Part shown: piece by piece, positions 1-9,163 of the stretch
Layout: each line of letters begins with the position of its first letter
Position numbering within the stretch: the stretch's first letter is position 1
NCBI GenBank assembly: GCA_030824575.1
Contig: JAVBXL010000022.1
Location: 1-64,000 of the forward strand
DNA from: a bacterium
Lineage (GTDB): Bacteria; Pseudomonadota; Alphaproteobacteria; Sphingomonadales; Sphingomonadaceae
Direction of reading: 5' to 3'
Length of the DNA: 64,000 bases
The notes under the pieces: generated by a model
Database searches by the model: none
Seen by the model: only the letters and a program-made list of their open reading frames with translations
Told to the model about the DNA's origin: nothing
Made by a program: the position numbers and the translations under genes

Positions 1-106
1 GGCGGGGCGGCTGGCTGTAGACCGCGACGATGTCATGACCCGCCTTCGCCAGCGCGTCGAGCGCCGGAACGGCGAAATCGGGGGTGCCCATATAGATGAT
101 ACGCAT
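1..106 (-). CDS. fmt: Methionyl-tRNA formyltransferase, N-terminal fragment
   Basis: Only the first 35 codons are in the window; the gene runs off the left edge. The reverse-strand translation begins [16 protein letters not shown] and continues to VYSQPPR, the typical N-terminus of Fmt, which formylates initiator methionyl-tRNA with 10-formyl-tetrahydrofolate in the cytoplasm. It is divergent from recR, and def lies just beyond recR, so the usual def/fmt partnership is kept but split onto opposite strands. Start ATG at 106. Identification rests on the N-terminal signature only. Confidence 0.85.
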   Translation of the reverse strand, partial: MRIIYMGTPDFAVPALDALAKAGHDIVAVYSQPPR

Positions 107-214
107 AGTCTGTTTCCAGTTTCCGCACCGGCGCGAAATGCGCGGTACGGCGCATTTCCAAAGAAGCTGCTCAAACCCCTTGTCTCTCCCGGTTGCAACC
201 CCTTATCTCACGAT

Positions 215-811
215 ATGGCTTCACCTGAAATTGAGACGCTGACCCAGGCGCTGTCCCGCCTGCCCGGCCTTGGCCCCCGTTCGGCCCGGCGCGCGGTGCT
301 GCACCTGCTGAAAAAGCGCCAGGGCGCGATGGAGCCGCTGCTGCGCGCGCTGGAGGCGGTGAACGAACGGCTCGTCACCTGCCATGTCTGCGGCAATGTC
401 GATACGGTCGATCCTTGCGGCATCTGCGCCGATCCGCGCCGCGACGCCCGCGCCCTGTGCGTGGTGGAGGATGTCGCGGACCTTTGGGCGCTCGACAAGT
501 CGCGGCTCTTCCCCGGTCGCTTTCACGTGTTGGGCGGGCGGCTGTCCGCGCTGGAAGGGATAAGGCCGGAAGACCTTACCATCGACGCGCTGGTTGCGCG
601 GCTGGAACCGGGCGGCGTGGACGAGGTGGTGTTGGCGATGAACGCGACGCTGGAGGGCCAAACCACCGCCCATTATCTGGCCGAGCGGCTCGAGCGATTT
701 CCCATCCGCCTGACGCAGCTTGCCCATGGCGTGCCGGTCGGCGGCGAACTGGATTATTTGGACGAAGGCACGCTGGCCCAGGCGCTGCGGGCGCGGCGGC
801 CGGTGGGGTAG
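215..811 (+). CDS. recR: Recombination mediator RecR
   Basis: 198 residues, the usual RecR length. RecR works with RecF/RecO in loading RecA at gaps in DNA. An N-terminal helix-hairpin-helix ([20 protein letters not shown]) is followed by a four-cysteine zinc motif (CHVCGN...CGIC) and a Toprim domain with [11 protein letters not shown] and the C-terminal [17 protein letters not shown]. The frame is open back to position 35, but homology to RecR begins at MASPEI, so the ATG at 215 is chosen. The gap to fmt (107-214) must hold both divergent promoters; no convincing consensus box was seen. Confidence 0.95.
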   Translation: MASPEIETLTQALSRLPGLGPRSARRAVLHLLKKRQGAMEPLLRALEAVNERLVTCHVCGNVDTVDPCGICADPRRDARALCVVEDVADLWALDKSRLFPGRFHVLGGRLSALEGIRPEDLTIDALVARLEPGGVDEVVLAMNATLEGQTTAHYLAERLERFPIRLTQLAHGVPVGGELDYLDEGTLAQALRARRPVG

Positions 812-1030
812 GCGACGTATGGCGCCACGCTGTCCTACAGGATCATTTTCCGTTAAACGATCTGGCGTGCCAATGGGTTTTTGTAGTTTAATTTCCTATT
901 CTTGATCTGGAATTTCAAGATTGGCGGGAAATATGCGAAGTTAAGCGTCCGCCCGGCTGCGGCGGATGCGGACGCGCCTCGGTCTGCCCGCCGTCTTGAA
1001 ATATCGCGCCGTTCCATCTATGTTCGAGCG

Positions 1031-1561
1031 ATGGCAATCCTACCGATCCTTGAGGCGCCCGACCCGCGCCTGCGCACCATTTCGACCCCCGTCGATACGA
1101 TTGACGACGACCTGCAGAGGTTGATCGATGATATGTTCGAGACGATGTATGACGCACCGGGCATTGGCTTGGCTGCGATCCAGGTCGGCGTGCCCAAGCG
1201 GGTGTTGGTGATGGACCTGCAGGAACCCGAATCGGATGAAGAAGACGCCAAGCCGGTCAAGAAGCCGATGGTCTTCATCAATCCGCAGATTTTGAAGGGT
1301 TCGGAAGAACTGTCGGTTTATCAGGAAGGCTGCCTGTCGGTTCCCGACCAATATGCCGAGGTGGAGCGCCCCGCGGTGATCCGCGCCAGCTGGATGGACC
1401 GCGACGGTCGCATCCATGAAGAACAGCTTGAAGGCCTGCTCGCCACCTGCCTCCAGCATGAGATGGATCATCTGGAAGGCGTGTTGTTCATCGACCATCT
1501 GTCGCGTCTGAAACGCGACATGCTACTCAAGAAACTGAACAAGGCCCGCCGCGCGGCCTGA
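1031..1561 (+). CDS. def: Peptide deformylase
   Basis: 176 residues. Removes the N-formyl group from nascent proteins. All three metal/catalytic motifs are visible: [10 protein letters not shown] (motif 1), EGCLS (motif 2, metal-binding Cys) and QHEMDHLEG (motif 3, HExxH-type). The frame is open upstream to 902, but family homology starts at [15 protein letters not shown], so the ATG at 1031 is preferred. The 219 bases between recR and def (812-1030) show no gene; they contain an AT-rich stretch near 880-920 that may hold the promoter. Confidence 0.95.
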   Translation: MAILPILEAPDPRLRTISTPVDTIDDDLQRLIDDMFETMYDAPGIGLAAIQVGVPKRVLVMDLQEPESDEEDAKPVKKPMVFINPQILKGSEELSVYQEGCLSVPDQYAEVERPAVIRASWMDRDGRIHEEQLEGLLATCLQHEMDHLEGVLFIDHLSRLKRDMLLKKLNKARRAA

Positions 1562-1577
1562 TCGGATTTGAAGTCAT

Positions 1578-1612
1578 AAAAAACGCCCCAAGTCACCTTG
1601 GGGCGTTTTTTA
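1578..1612. terminator. Bidirectional intrinsic terminator between def and phoB
   Basis: Perfect stem AACGCCCCAAG / CTTGGGGCGTT with loop TCAC, flanked by A-run on the left and T-run on the right, so it can stop transcription from def (+) and from phoB (-). Confidence 0.9.
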
Positions 1613-1632
1613 TGGCCATCGCCGGGGATGGT

Positions 1633-2334
1633 TCAGCCTATCCCGTCGGTATCCAGGGCATAGCCCGCCGACCGCACCGTGCGGATGATGTCCTGATACT
1701 GCCCGTCGCCGTTGATCGCCTTGCGCAGGCGGCGGATATGGACATCCACCGTGCGCAGTTCGATGTCACTGTCCTGGCCCCAGACGCTGTCGAGCAGCCG
1801 CTCGCGCGAGAAGACCCAGCCGGGATGCTCCAGGAAATGCTTGAGCAGGCGAAACTCGGTGGGACCGAGCGGGATCACCTGGCCGCTGCGGCGGACCTTG
1901 TGCCCGACCGTGTCCATCTCCACGTCGGAGAAGGTCAGCGTTTCGCCAGCCAGCGCCGGGCGCACGCGGCGCAGCACCGCGCCGACCCGCGCCACCAGTT
2001 CGCGTGGGGAGAAGGGCTTGGTGACATAATCGTCCGCGCCGGTTTCCAAGCCCCGGACCCGATCCTCTTCCTCACCGCGCGCGGTGAGCATGATGATCGG
2101 AATGTTCGCGGTGCCGTTCATGCGGCGCAGGCGGCGGCACACTTCGATGCCGGACAGGCTTTCGACCATCCAGTCGAGCAGCACGATGTCGGGCACATTT
2201 TCCTGTGCCATCAGCAACGCTTCTTCGCCGTCGACCGTGTGGGCGACCTCGAAATCCTCGCGCTTGAAATGCCAGATGAGGAGTTCGGCCAGTGCCGCAT
2301 CATCCTCGACCAGCAGCATTTTCGCTCGTGCCAT
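1633..2334 (-). CDS. phoB: Phosphate regulon response regulator PhoB
   Basis: 233 residues, OmpR/PhoB type: receiver domain at about 5-120 with acidic pocket EDD (10-12), phospho-acceptor Asp54 in LLDWM and Lys in the KPFSPREL segment, then a winged-helix DNA-binding domain (about 135-230). It binds Pho boxes when phosphorylated by PhoR in low phosphate. It is the last gene of the reverse-strand operon phoR-pstS-pstC-pstA-pstB-phoU-phoB, only 3 nt after phoU, and ends before a strong terminator. The position at the tail of the operon means autoregulation through the pstS Pho box is likely. Confidence 0.95.
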   Translation of the reverse strand: MARAKMLLVEDDAALAELLIWHFKREDFEVAHTVDGEEALLMAQENVPDIVLLDWMVESLSGIEVCRRLRRMNGTANIPIIMLTARGEEEDRVRGLETGADDYVTKPFSPRELVARVGAVLRRVRPALAGETLTFSDVEMDTVGHKVRRSGQVIPLGPTEFRLLKHFLEHPGWVFSRERLLDSVWGQDSDIELRTVDVHIRRLRKAINGDGQYQDIIRTVRSAGYALDTDGIG

Positions 2335-2337
2335 GGT

Positions 2338-3033
2338 CTAGTTCTCCGGCTGCATGTCGGCGCCGCGCTCACGCTCCGGCAGGGTCTGGCCGGTCGCGGC
2401 ATAATAGACCATTTCCGCGACATTGGTCGCATGGTCGCCGATGCGCTCGATATTCTTGGCGATGAACAGCAGATGCGCGCACTCGCTGATCGTCTTGGGG
2501 TTCTCGACCATGAAGGTGACGAGCGTGCGGAACACGCTGTTGTAGAAATCGTCAACCACCGTATCACGCTCGACCACGGCCAGCGCCAGATCGGCGTCAC
2601 GCGCGGCAAAGGCGTTGAGCGCATCATGCACCATCTCGGCCGCGACCTGGCCCATGGAGGGGAGCAGGGAAATGGGTTCGAGGATACGGGTGTTGGTGGC
2701 GATCAGCGGCACGCGCTTGGCGATATTCTTGGCATAGTCGCCGATCCGCTCGACCACGCTGACGATCTTGAGCGCCGCGATGACGTCGCGCAGGTCGTTG
2801 GCCATCGGCGCGCGGAGCGCAATCACCTGGATCACCAGCTTCTCGACTTCCGCCTCGATCGCGTCGATGCGCTTGTCGCCTTCGACCACTTGCGCGGCGA
2901 GTATCTTGTCCTGTCGTTGCAGCGCCAGCATCGCATTTTCGATCGCCGCTTCCGCGCGCCCGCCCATTTCGGCGATCAGCCCGCGCAGCCGGTCGATTTC
3001 CTCGTCAAATGCCTTGATCGTATGTTCAGCCAT
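2338..3033 (-). CDS. phoU: Phosphate signalling protein PhoU
   Basis: 231 residues with the two repeated three-helix PhoU domains; the metal-cluster type motifs are visible as ...VVERIGDYAKNIAKR and NIERIGDHATNVAE. PhoU links the Pst transporter to PhoR and represses the regulon when phosphate is plentiful. The frame stays open far upstream into pstB, but the ATG at 3033 (MAEHTIKAFDEE) follows GGGGGAGAGAC and starts family homology. 17 nt gap from pstB. Confidence 0.95.
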   Translation of the reverse strand: MAEHTIKAFDEEIDRLRGLIAEMGGRAEAAIENAMLALQRQDKILAAQVVEGDKRIDAIEAEVEKLVIQVIALRAPMANDLRDVIAALKIVSVVERIGDYAKNIAKRVPLIATNTRILEPISLLPSMGQVAAEMVHDALNAFAARDADLALAVVERDTVVDDFYNSVFRTLVTFMVENPKTISECAHLLFIAKNIERIGDHATNVAEMVYYAATGQTLPERERGADMQPEN

Positions 3034-3050
3034 TGTCTCTCTCCCCCGGA

Positions 3051-3848
3051 TCAGCCGTAGCGACCGGTGATATAATCCTTGGTCCGCTCCTGGCGGGGAT
3101 TGGTGAAGATGTCGGACGTCACGCCATATTCGACCAGGTCGCCCAGGTGGAAAAAGGCGGTCCGCTGCGACACGCGCGCGGCCTGCTGCATATTGTGCGT
3201 GACGATGACGATCGCGTAGCGGCCGCGCAGTTCGTGGATCAACTCCTCGATCTTTGCGGTCGCGATCGGGTCCAGAGCCGAACAAGGTTCGTCCATCAGG
3301 ATCACTTCGGGTTCGACCGCGATCGCGCGGCCGATGCACAGCCGTTGCTGCTGGCCGCCCGACAGCGCCGTGCCGCTTTCGGTCAGCCGGTCCTTCACCT
3401 CGTCCCACAGGCCCGCGCGACGCAGCGACTTTTCGACGATGACGTCCATGTCCGCCTTGCCCGCGGCCAGGCCGTGGATGCGCGGGCCATAAGCGATATT
3501 TTCGTAGATCGACTTGGGGAAGGGGTTGGGCTTTTGGAACACCATGCCCACCCGCGCGCGCAACTGCACCACGTCCATCGACGCAGCATAGATATTCTCG
3601 CCGTCCAGCGTAATCTCACCCTCCACACGCGCCGATGCGACGGTGTCGTTCATGCGGTTGAGTGTCCGCAGGAAGGTGGATTTGCCGCAGCCCGACGGGC
3701 CGATGAAGGCGGTGACATGGTCCATGCCGACATCGATCGACACGCCCTTGATCGCCTGCTTATCGCCATAAAAAACCTTGACGTCGCGGGCGGACATCTT
3801 CGGGTTTTCAATGGCCAGCTTGGATTGTTCTTCTGTCATGGGTGTCAT
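3051..3848 (-). CDS. pstB: Phosphate ABC transporter ATP-binding protein PstB
   Basis: 265 residues. Cytoplasmic ATPase of the high-affinity phosphate importer. Walker [13 protein letters not shown] signature [14 protein letters not shown], Walker [14 protein letters not shown] and the switch His in VTHNMQQA are all present, as is the PstB-typical [18 protein letters not shown]. Two ATGs compete; the ATG at 3848 overlaps the pstA stop in a TAATG junction, typical of translational coupling, so it is preferred over the one 6 nt upstream. Confidence 0.95.
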   Translation of the reverse strand: MTPMTEEQSKLAIENPKMSARDVKVFYGDKQAIKGVSIDVGMDHVTAFIGPSGCGKSTFLRTLNRMNDTVASARVEGEITLDGENIYAASMDVVQLRARVGMVFQKPNPFPKSIYENIAYGPRIHGLAAGKADMDVIVEKSLRRAGLWDEVKDRLTESGTALSGGQQQRLCIGRAIAVEPEVILMDEPCSALDPIATAKIEELIHELRGRYAIVIVTHNMQQAARVSQRTAFFHLGDLVEYGVTSDIFTNPRQERTKDYITGRYG

Positions 3849-5089
3849 TACCACCGTGTTTCAAACTTGTTGCGCAGGTAGATGGCGAGGCCGTTCATCG
3901 CGAGCAGAAAGGCCAGCAGAACGATAATCGCGGCGGAGGTCTTTTCGACGAAACCCTTGGAGACTTCGTCGGACCAAAGGAATATCTGCACCGGCAGCAC
4001 GGTCGCAGGGTCAGTGATGCCGCCCGGCGGTGTCGCGATGAAGGCGCGCATGCCGATCATCAGCAGCGGCGCGGTTTCGCCCAGCGCGCGGGCCATGCCG
4101 ATGATCGTGCCGGTCAGGATGCCGGGCAGGGCGAGCGGCAACACGTGCTGGAACACGACCTGCACGGGACTTGCCCCGATGCCGAGCGCCGCGTCGCGGA
4201 TGCTGGGCGGCACCGATTTGATCGCGTTGCGGCCGGCAATGACGATGACTGGCATCGTCATCAGCGCCAGCGTCATGCCGCCGACTAGCGCCGCTGAGCG
4301 GGGCAGATGCGCCAGGTTCAGGAAGATCGACAGTCCCAGCAGGCCGAAGATGATCGAAGGCACCGCCGCCAGATTGTTGATCGACACTTCGATAATGTCG
4401 GTCCACCAGCTTTTGCGGGCATATTCCTCCAGATAGAGCGCCGTGGCGACACCGATCGGGAAGCTGAGCACCAGCGTCACGATCATCGTCAGCAGCGACC
4501 CCTTGAACGCGCCCCAGATACCGACCTGGGTCGGATCAGTGCCGTCGCTGGCCGAGAGGAAGCTCCAGTTGAAGCCGGTCGATAACACGCCTTGCTGCTT
4601 CAGTCGCGCGACCGCGGCCTCCATTTCAGGCGATCCCTGGCTCTTCGCGGCTAGGTCCAGACCGGTCGAGGCAGGCACGCTGATCGTCTCGGTCCGGCTC
4701 AATATCTTGGGATCGGCTTTGATCGCATCGCGAATGCTGATCCAGGCGGTCGGCGACAGCAGCGCGTCGGCATCGGCGCCCAGCAGCTTTTTGGCGACAG
4801 TATCCGTCACCATCGGCAGATTGGCCTGGTTCAGCGATTCATCGGTGATCGCGGCGGGATCGAGCAGCAGCGGCGAGGCCGGGAAGTCGATCTTCAGCGC
4901 GATTTCGGTCCGAGTGAAGCCGCGCAGGCCGTTGCCCATCATGGTGAAAAGCAGGAAGGCCAGGAAGGAGGCAGACAGGACGACCGCGAACAGGCCCGCA
5001 TATTTGAAGCGGCGTTCGGCGGCGTAACGCCCCGCGATCCGCTTTTGCATAATGTCCGACTTCCAGTCGGTGGGGGTGCGAACTGACAT
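3848..5089 (-). CDS. pstA: Phosphate ABC transporter permease PstA
   Basis: 413 residues, longer than the roughly 300-residue enterobacterial PstA. The extra length is an N-terminal membrane segment (about 28-52) plus a soluble loop of around 130 residues (alphaproteobacterial DUF3333-type extension). The C-terminal half has the binding-protein-dependent permease fold with the EAA-type loop [22 protein letters not shown]. Inner membrane. It follows pstC after a 130-nt gap that holds a repeat element and overlaps pstB by one base. Confidence 0.93.
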   Translation of the reverse strand: MSVRTPTDWKSDIMQKRIAGRYAAERRFKYAGLFAVVLSASFLAFLLFTMMGNGLRGFTRTEIALKIDFPASPLLLDPAAITDESLNQANLPMVTDTVAKKLLGADADALLSPTAWISIRDAIKADPKILSRTETISVPASTGLDLAAKSQGSPEMEAAVARLKQQGVLSTGFNWSFLSASDGTDPTQVGIWGAFKGSLLTMIVTLVLSFPIGVATALYLEEYARKSWWTDIIEVSINNLAAVPSIIFGLLGLSIFLNLAHLPRSAALVGGMTLALMTMPVIVIAGRNAIKSVPPSIRDAALGIGASPVQVVFQHVLPLALPGILTGTIIGMARALGETAPLLMIGMRAFIATPPGGITDPATVLPVQIFLWSDEVSKGFVEKTSAAIIVLLAFLLAMNGLAIYLRNKFETRW

Positions 5090-5101
5090 TATTACTTTTC
5101 C

Positions 5102-5202
5102 CCGTTCGGGCTGAGCGAATTCGAAGCCTTCTGCTGAGCGGAGCGAAGCGCAGAGCCTTCGCTCCGCTCAGGCGAGCCCTTCGACAGGCTCAGGGCGAAC
5201 GG
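5102..5202. repeat. REP-like dispersed inverted repeat, copy 1
   Basis: Imperfect palindrome: left end CCGTTCGGGCTGAGC, right end GCTCAGGGCGAACGG, with an inner GCTGAGCGGAGCGAAG / CTTCGCTCCGCTCAG hairpin and a cttcgacaggctcagg segment. Related units occur at 27738-27809 and 53151-53249, all between genes. This copy lies inside the pst operon, between pstC and pstA. Confidence 0.8.
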
Positions 5203-5219
5203 CATGATACTTTGCGCGC

Positions 5220-6614
5220 TCATTCGTAAGCCTCGCGATATTTCTTCACGACCCGCAGGGCCACGATGTTGAGCAACAGGGTGACGATGAACAGCACCAG
5301 CCCCAGCGCGAAGGCGGCCAGCGTCTTGGCGCTGTCGAACTCCTGGTCGCCGGTCAGCAACTGGACGATCTGGGTCGTCACCGTCGTCACGCTGGCAAAG
5401 GGATTGAGCGTCATGTTGGCGGCAAGGCCTGCGGCCATGACCACGATCATCGTTTCACCGATGGCGCGGCTGACGGCCAGCAATACGCCGCCCACGACGC
5501 CGGGTAGCGCGGCGGGGATCAGCACCTTGCGGATCGTCTCGCTCGTCGTCGCGCCCATCGCCAGGCTGCCGTCGCGCATCGATTGCGGCACGGCGGCGAT
5601 GCTGTCGTCGGCCATGGAGGATACGAAGGGAATGATCATCACGCCCATGACGAGGCCGGCGGCCAAGGCGCTTTCGGACGAAGCGCCGTGGATGCCGATC
5701 ATCACCGCGAAATCGCGTAGCGCAGGCGCAATGGTGAGCGCAGCGAAATAGCCATAGACCACCGTGGGAACGCCAGCCAGCATCTCCAGCGTCGGCTTCA
5801 TCCATTTGCGGACCGTCGGGCTGGCATATTGGGTCAGATAGATGGCGCTCATCAGGCCCAGCGGAATGGCGACGATCATGGCGATGATCGCGCCGATGAA
5901 GATGGTACCCCAGAAGAGCGGCACCGCGCCGAAGGCATCGTCATTGCCATAGCCCATGGCGGCCGATTGCGGCGACCATTTGGTGCCGAACAGGAAGTCG
6001 ATGGGATTGACCATCGAGAAGAAGCGGAAGCTTTCCCACAGCAGCGAGGCGACGATGCCCAGCGTGGTGACGATCGCGATCAGCGACGCGATCAGCAGCG
6101 ACGCCATCACCAGCCGCTCGACCCGCGTGCGCGCCCGGAAATCGGGGCGAACGCGGGTGAAGGCATAGGCACCGCCGGCAAAGGCCAGCACCAGCGCCAG
6201 CACACCGCCGGCCACGCCATATTTGTTGAGGGCGGCGCGATAGGGTTCGACCAGGCCCTGCGACAGCGGGTTGAACGCGCCCGCCTGATCGCCGCTGGCG
6301 ATCGCCCGCGCCTCGCCCAGGATGGCGGAGCGGGAGAAGCCGTCGAGGGGCAGGCTTTGCGCAGCCGGATCGGCCAGCACGCTTTGCGTGACGAGGCCCG
6401 GTGCGACATTGGCCCAGACCGCCAGGAAGATGGCGGCCGGGATCAGGGTCCACAGCGCAACATACCAGCCATGATAGCCAGGCAATGAGTGGACGGCGTC
6501 GCGCCGCCCCGTCGCCCGTGCGACGGTCTGGAGCCGCAGGGCGCGGGCGCGGGCGCTGACCCAGGCGATCGCGCCCAGGCCCGCCAGCAGCAGGAGGATG
6601 GCTGGTCCGGTCAT
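5220..6614 (-). CDS. pstC: Phosphate ABC transporter permease PstC
   Basis: 464 residues, against about 320 in enterobacteria. An N-terminal extension carries two extra membrane segments (about 3-22 and 50-72) and a periplasmic loop before a permease domain of six helices (about 165-460) with the EAA-type loop AMGATTSETIRKVLIPAALPGVVGG. Inner membrane, pairs with PstA. Starts 7 nt after pstS. The long form is common in Alphaproteobacteria. Confidence 0.93.
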   Translation of the reverse strand: MTGPAILLLLAGLGAIAWVSARARALRLQTVARATGRRDAVHSLPGYHGWYVALWTLIPAAIFLAVWANVAPGLVTQSVLADPAAQSLPLDGFSRSAILGEARAIASGDQAGAFNPLSQGLVEPYRAALNKYGVAGGVLALVLAFAGGAYAFTRVRPDFRARTRVERLVMASLLIASLIAIVTTLGIVASLLWESFRFFSMVNPIDFLFGTKWSPQSAAMGYGNDDAFGAVPLFWGTIFIGAIIAMIVAIPLGLMSAIYLTQYASPTVRKWMKPTLEMLAGVPTVVYGYFAALTIAPALRDFAVMIGIHGASSESALAAGLVMGVMIIPFVSSMADDSIAAVPQSMRDGSLAMGATTSETIRKVLIPAALPGVVGGVLLAVSRAIGETMIVVMAAGLAANMTLNPFASVTTVTTQIVQLLTGDQEFDSAKTLAAFALGLVLFIVTLLLNIVALRVVKKYREAYE

Positions 6615-6621
6615 GATGCCC

Positions 6622-7677
6622 TTACTTCAGCTGCGAACCGTCAAGGACGGTCAGCGCCTTGACGATCTCGGCGCTTTTCTTGCGCACGTCTTCGGGCGCG
6701 GCAACCATGCCGCGCTTGGTCAGCGGACCATCGGGGTTCCAGTTGGCGGCGAAGGCGTTCAGGAAGCCCTGAAGACCGGGGATGGCCGTCATGTGCGCCT
6801 TCTTGACGTAAATATAAAGCGGACGCGCGCCAGGATATTGGCCTGTCGACACGGTCTCATAGGTCGCCTCGACGCCGTTGATCGACACGTCCTTGAGGGT
6901 ATCCTTATTTTCCTCAAGGAAGCTGTAGCCGAAGACGCCGACCGCATTGGGATTGGCGCCCAGCTTCTGTACGATCAGATTGTCGTTCTCACCGGAGTCG
7001 ACATATTTGCCGTCTTCGCGAACGCGGGTGCAGGTCGCCTTATATTCGTCCTCGTTCTTTTCCTTCATCGCCTTCATCGCCTCGTCCGACTGGCAACCCT
7101 TTTCCAGGATCAGTTCGGCGAGCGAATCGCGCGTGCCGCTGGTCGATGGCGGGCCGAAGACGGAGATGGCGATCGCGGGCAGGCTGGGATCGACATCCTT
7201 CCACGTCTGGGCCTTGTTAGGCCCCTTGCCATAAGGATTGGCGGCCAGCGCCTCATAGACGATCTTGGGGGTTAGCTTCAGGTCGGGGCCATTTTTGGCT
7301 TCGGCAAAGGCGAGGCCATCGACGCCGACCTGGATCTCGATGATGTCCTTCACGCCATTGGCGGCGCACATATCGAATTCGGCCTTCTTCATGCGGCGCG
7401 ATGCGTCGGCGATGTCAGGATGCTGCGCGCCCACGCCAGCGCAGAACAGCTTCATGCCGCCGCCGGTGCCGGTCGATTCGATGATCGGCGACTTCATGCC
7501 GGCGTTGCTCTGCACGAACAGTTCGGCGACCGCAGTCGCGAAAGGATAGACGGTGGAGGAGCCGACCGCGCGAATCTGGTCGCGCGTCTGGCCTGCGCCG
7601 CCACCGGACTGGTCGCCGCAAGCGGCAAGGCTGAGAACGCTCACGGTCGTCGCGGCGAGCAAGGCGAATGTCTTCAC
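6622..7677 (-). CDS. pstS: Phosphate-binding protein PstS (lipoprotein)
   Basis: 351 residues. Periplasmic phosphate receptor of the Pst importer. The chosen start is a GTG at 7677 because GGAGG lies 5 nt before it; an in-frame TTG at 7689 would include the Shine-Dalgarno itself. The N-terminus is a short signal ending in a lipobox LAAC (Cys20), so the protein is probably lipid-anchored. Phosphate-contact motifs VGSSTVYPF, GTGGGMKLFC and SGTRD are present. First gene after phoR, separated by 102 nt that contain the Pho box, so this is where phosphate-starvation transcription is likely to begin. Confidence 0.93.
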   Translation of the reverse strand: MKTFALLAATTVSVLSLAACGDQSGGGAGQTRDQIRAVGSSTVYPFATAVAELFVQSNAGMKSPIIESTGTGGGMKLFCAGVGAQHPDIADASRRMKKAEFDMCAANGVKDIIEIQVGVDGLAFAEAKNGPDLKLTPKIVYEALAANPYGKGPNKAQTWKDVDPSLPAIAISVFGPPSTSGTRDSLAELILEKGCQSDEAMKAMKEKNEDEYKATCTRVREDGKYVDSGENDNLIVQKLGANPNAVGVFGYSFLEENKDTLKDVSINGVEATYETVSTGQYPGARPLYIYVKKAHMTAIPGLQGFLNAFAANWNPDGPLTKRGMVAAPEDVRKKSAEIVKALTVLDGSQLK

Positions 7678-7759
7678 GGGAACCTCCAAACAACAGAGCC
7701 GCGATTCGCTTGTCGCCGCCCCCCTGGGAAGCGCCCTAGTCGCGGACCATCGCGCCTTT

Positions 7760-7788
7760 GTGACAGTCAGGTTTCATTTTCATGACAT
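7760..7788 (-). promoter_or_regulatory. Pho box (PhoB operator) upstream of pstS
   Basis: Read on the reverse strand, three heptamers spaced exactly 11 bp: ATGTCAT, ATGAAAC, CTGTCAC, separated by GAAA and CTGA and followed by AAAG. This matches the known PhoB site (CTGTCAT/CTGTCAC direct repeats with 11-bp phase). It overlaps the last codons of phoR and sits about 80 nt before the pstS GTG. Confidence 0.85.
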
Positions 7789-9063
7789 GGTGCCGGAAAG
7801 CGCTGAGGGACGCCTTTTCTCGTCGCTTTTATTTGGCACGTCTTCCATCGGCGGGGGCAGCAGCACGGTGATGGTGGTGCCCTTGCCTAACGTGCTGGCA
7901 ATGTCGAAGCGCCCGCGATGCCGCTCGACGATATGTTTGACGATGGCCAGGCCCAGGCCCGTGCCGCCCATCGCCCGGCTGCGCCCCGAATCGACGCGGT
8001 AGAATCGCTCGGTCAGGCGGGGCAGGTGGTCCGGGCCGATGCCTTCGCCTTCGTCGGCGACGGTCAGGCGCGTCATGCTACTCGGCCCCTCATTCAGGAT
8101 AACCCGAATCGGCGTGCCGGGGCGGCCATATTTGACCGCATTGCCGATCAGATTATGCAGTAACTGGGATAGCTGCGCCCGGTCGCCCTGGACACTGGGC
8201 AGTTGCGGCGCAATCTCCATCTCCACTTCGCGGCCGCGATCGCCATGGCTGGAGCGAAAAACGCCGACCACTTCGGCCGCCAGTTCGGACAGATCGACCA
8301 GCGTGTCGGGCGCGCGATATTTCTCCGCCTCGATTCGGCTCAATGAAATGAGATCGTCGATCAGCCGTTGCATTCGCCGCGCCTCGCCATCCATGATCTT
8401 CAGGAAGCGCTGGCGGGTTTCATCGTCCTTGCCCAGTTCGGGATCGGCCAGCGTCTCGATAAAGCCCAATATGCCGGCCAGCGGCGTGCGCAGTTCGTGG
8501 CTGGCATTGGCGACGAAATCGACGCGCATCCGCTCGGCCGCATGGGTGCCGCTATGGTCGACGAGATGGACGAGGCGGCGCATGTCGGCGACCTGCCCGA
8601 CCGGCGCGATCCGCATCTGCCAGCGCTGGTCGCGGCTGCCCAGGCCGACCAGTTCGACCATGACCGGTTCGGCCAGCGGCGCGGTGCTGGCCAGCCGTTC
8701 GGCAGCGGCGGGGTGCCGGATCGCGATACGCGCATCCTCGCCCTCGATATGCGTGCCCAGCAGGCGTTGCGCGGCGCGATTGGCGCGGACGATGCGGCTG
8801 CGCTCTACCAGCATCAGCGGGTCGGAAATCCCCTCCAGCAGGCTGGCGAAATCGGGATGGCCGATCAGGTCGGGCACTTCGTGCGGGACCGGGGTGGACT
8901 GCCGCATCGCCACGCCCTGCGCGCAGATCAGCAGGACGAGCAGGCCGCCCAATATCGGCAGGGCGATGGTGATGGGCGACGCGCCCAGCAATAATGCGCC
9001 GCCGGTGCCAAGCAACAGCATGGCGAGGGAGGCGGTGATCTGCGAAGTTGTCAGTCGATTCAT
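7780..9063 (-). CDS. phoR: Phosphate regulon sensor histidine kinase PhoR
   Basis: 427 residues from ATG 9063. Two N-terminal membrane segments (about 7-25 and 28-48), a PAS-like region (about 75-180), a dimerisation box with the phospho-acceptor His in NASHELRTPLAG, then a HATPase domain with N box LLHNLIGNAVKYG, DEGEGIG and GGTGLGLAIVKHI. An in-frame TTG 27 nt upstream is possible but less likely. It phosphorylates PhoB in low phosphate and heads the operon; its 3' end carries the pstS Pho box. Confidence 0.93.
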   Translation of the reverse strand: MNRLTTSQITASLAMLLLGTGGALLLGASPITIALPILGGLLVLLICAQGVAMRQSTPVPHEVPDLIGHPDFASLLEGISDPLMLVERSRIVRANRAAQRLLGTHIEGEDARIAIRHPAAAERLASTAPLAEPVMVELVGLGSRDQRWQMRIAPVGQVADMRRLVHLVDHSGTHAAERMRVDFVANASHELRTPLAGILGFIETLADPELGKDDETRQRFLKIMDGEARRMQRLIDDLISLSRIEAEKYRAPDTLVDLSELAAEVVGVFRSSHGDRGREVEMEIAPQLPSVQGDRAQLSQLLHNLIGNAVKYGRPGTPIRVILNEGPSSMTRLTVADEGEGIGPDHLPRLTERFYRVDSGRSRAMGGTGLGLAIVKHIVERHRGRFDIASTLGKGTTITVLLPPPMEDVPNKSDEKRRPSALSGTMS

Positions 9064-9127
9064 GGTTACCGCGCTGGATTTGTCGCGCAATTGCTGCGAT
9101 GGCTTGTTGCAATAGCGTGCAATCTTT

Positions 9128-9143
9128 ACGCTTTGGCAAGCGT
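9128..9143. promoter_or_regulatory. Short perfect hairpin in leader of the Tat-signal protein gene
   Basis: ACGCTT-TGGC-AAGCGT, 6-bp arms with a 4-nt loop, 20 nt before the ATG at 9164 in the gap divergent from phoR. Could be an operator or a 5'-leader hairpin; function unknown. Confidence 0.35.
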
Positions 9144-9163
9144 GACGAGCGGATCATGACGAT

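Noticed and set aside
812-1030. A small gene between recR and def
   Set aside because: Short frames overlap the ends of recR or the def frame extension; none has a good ribosome site or recognisable product.
1612-3060. 482-codon forward frame opposite phoB and phoU
   Set aside because: Antisense frame of two clear genes; no ribosome site and low-complexity Asp/His/Arg composition.
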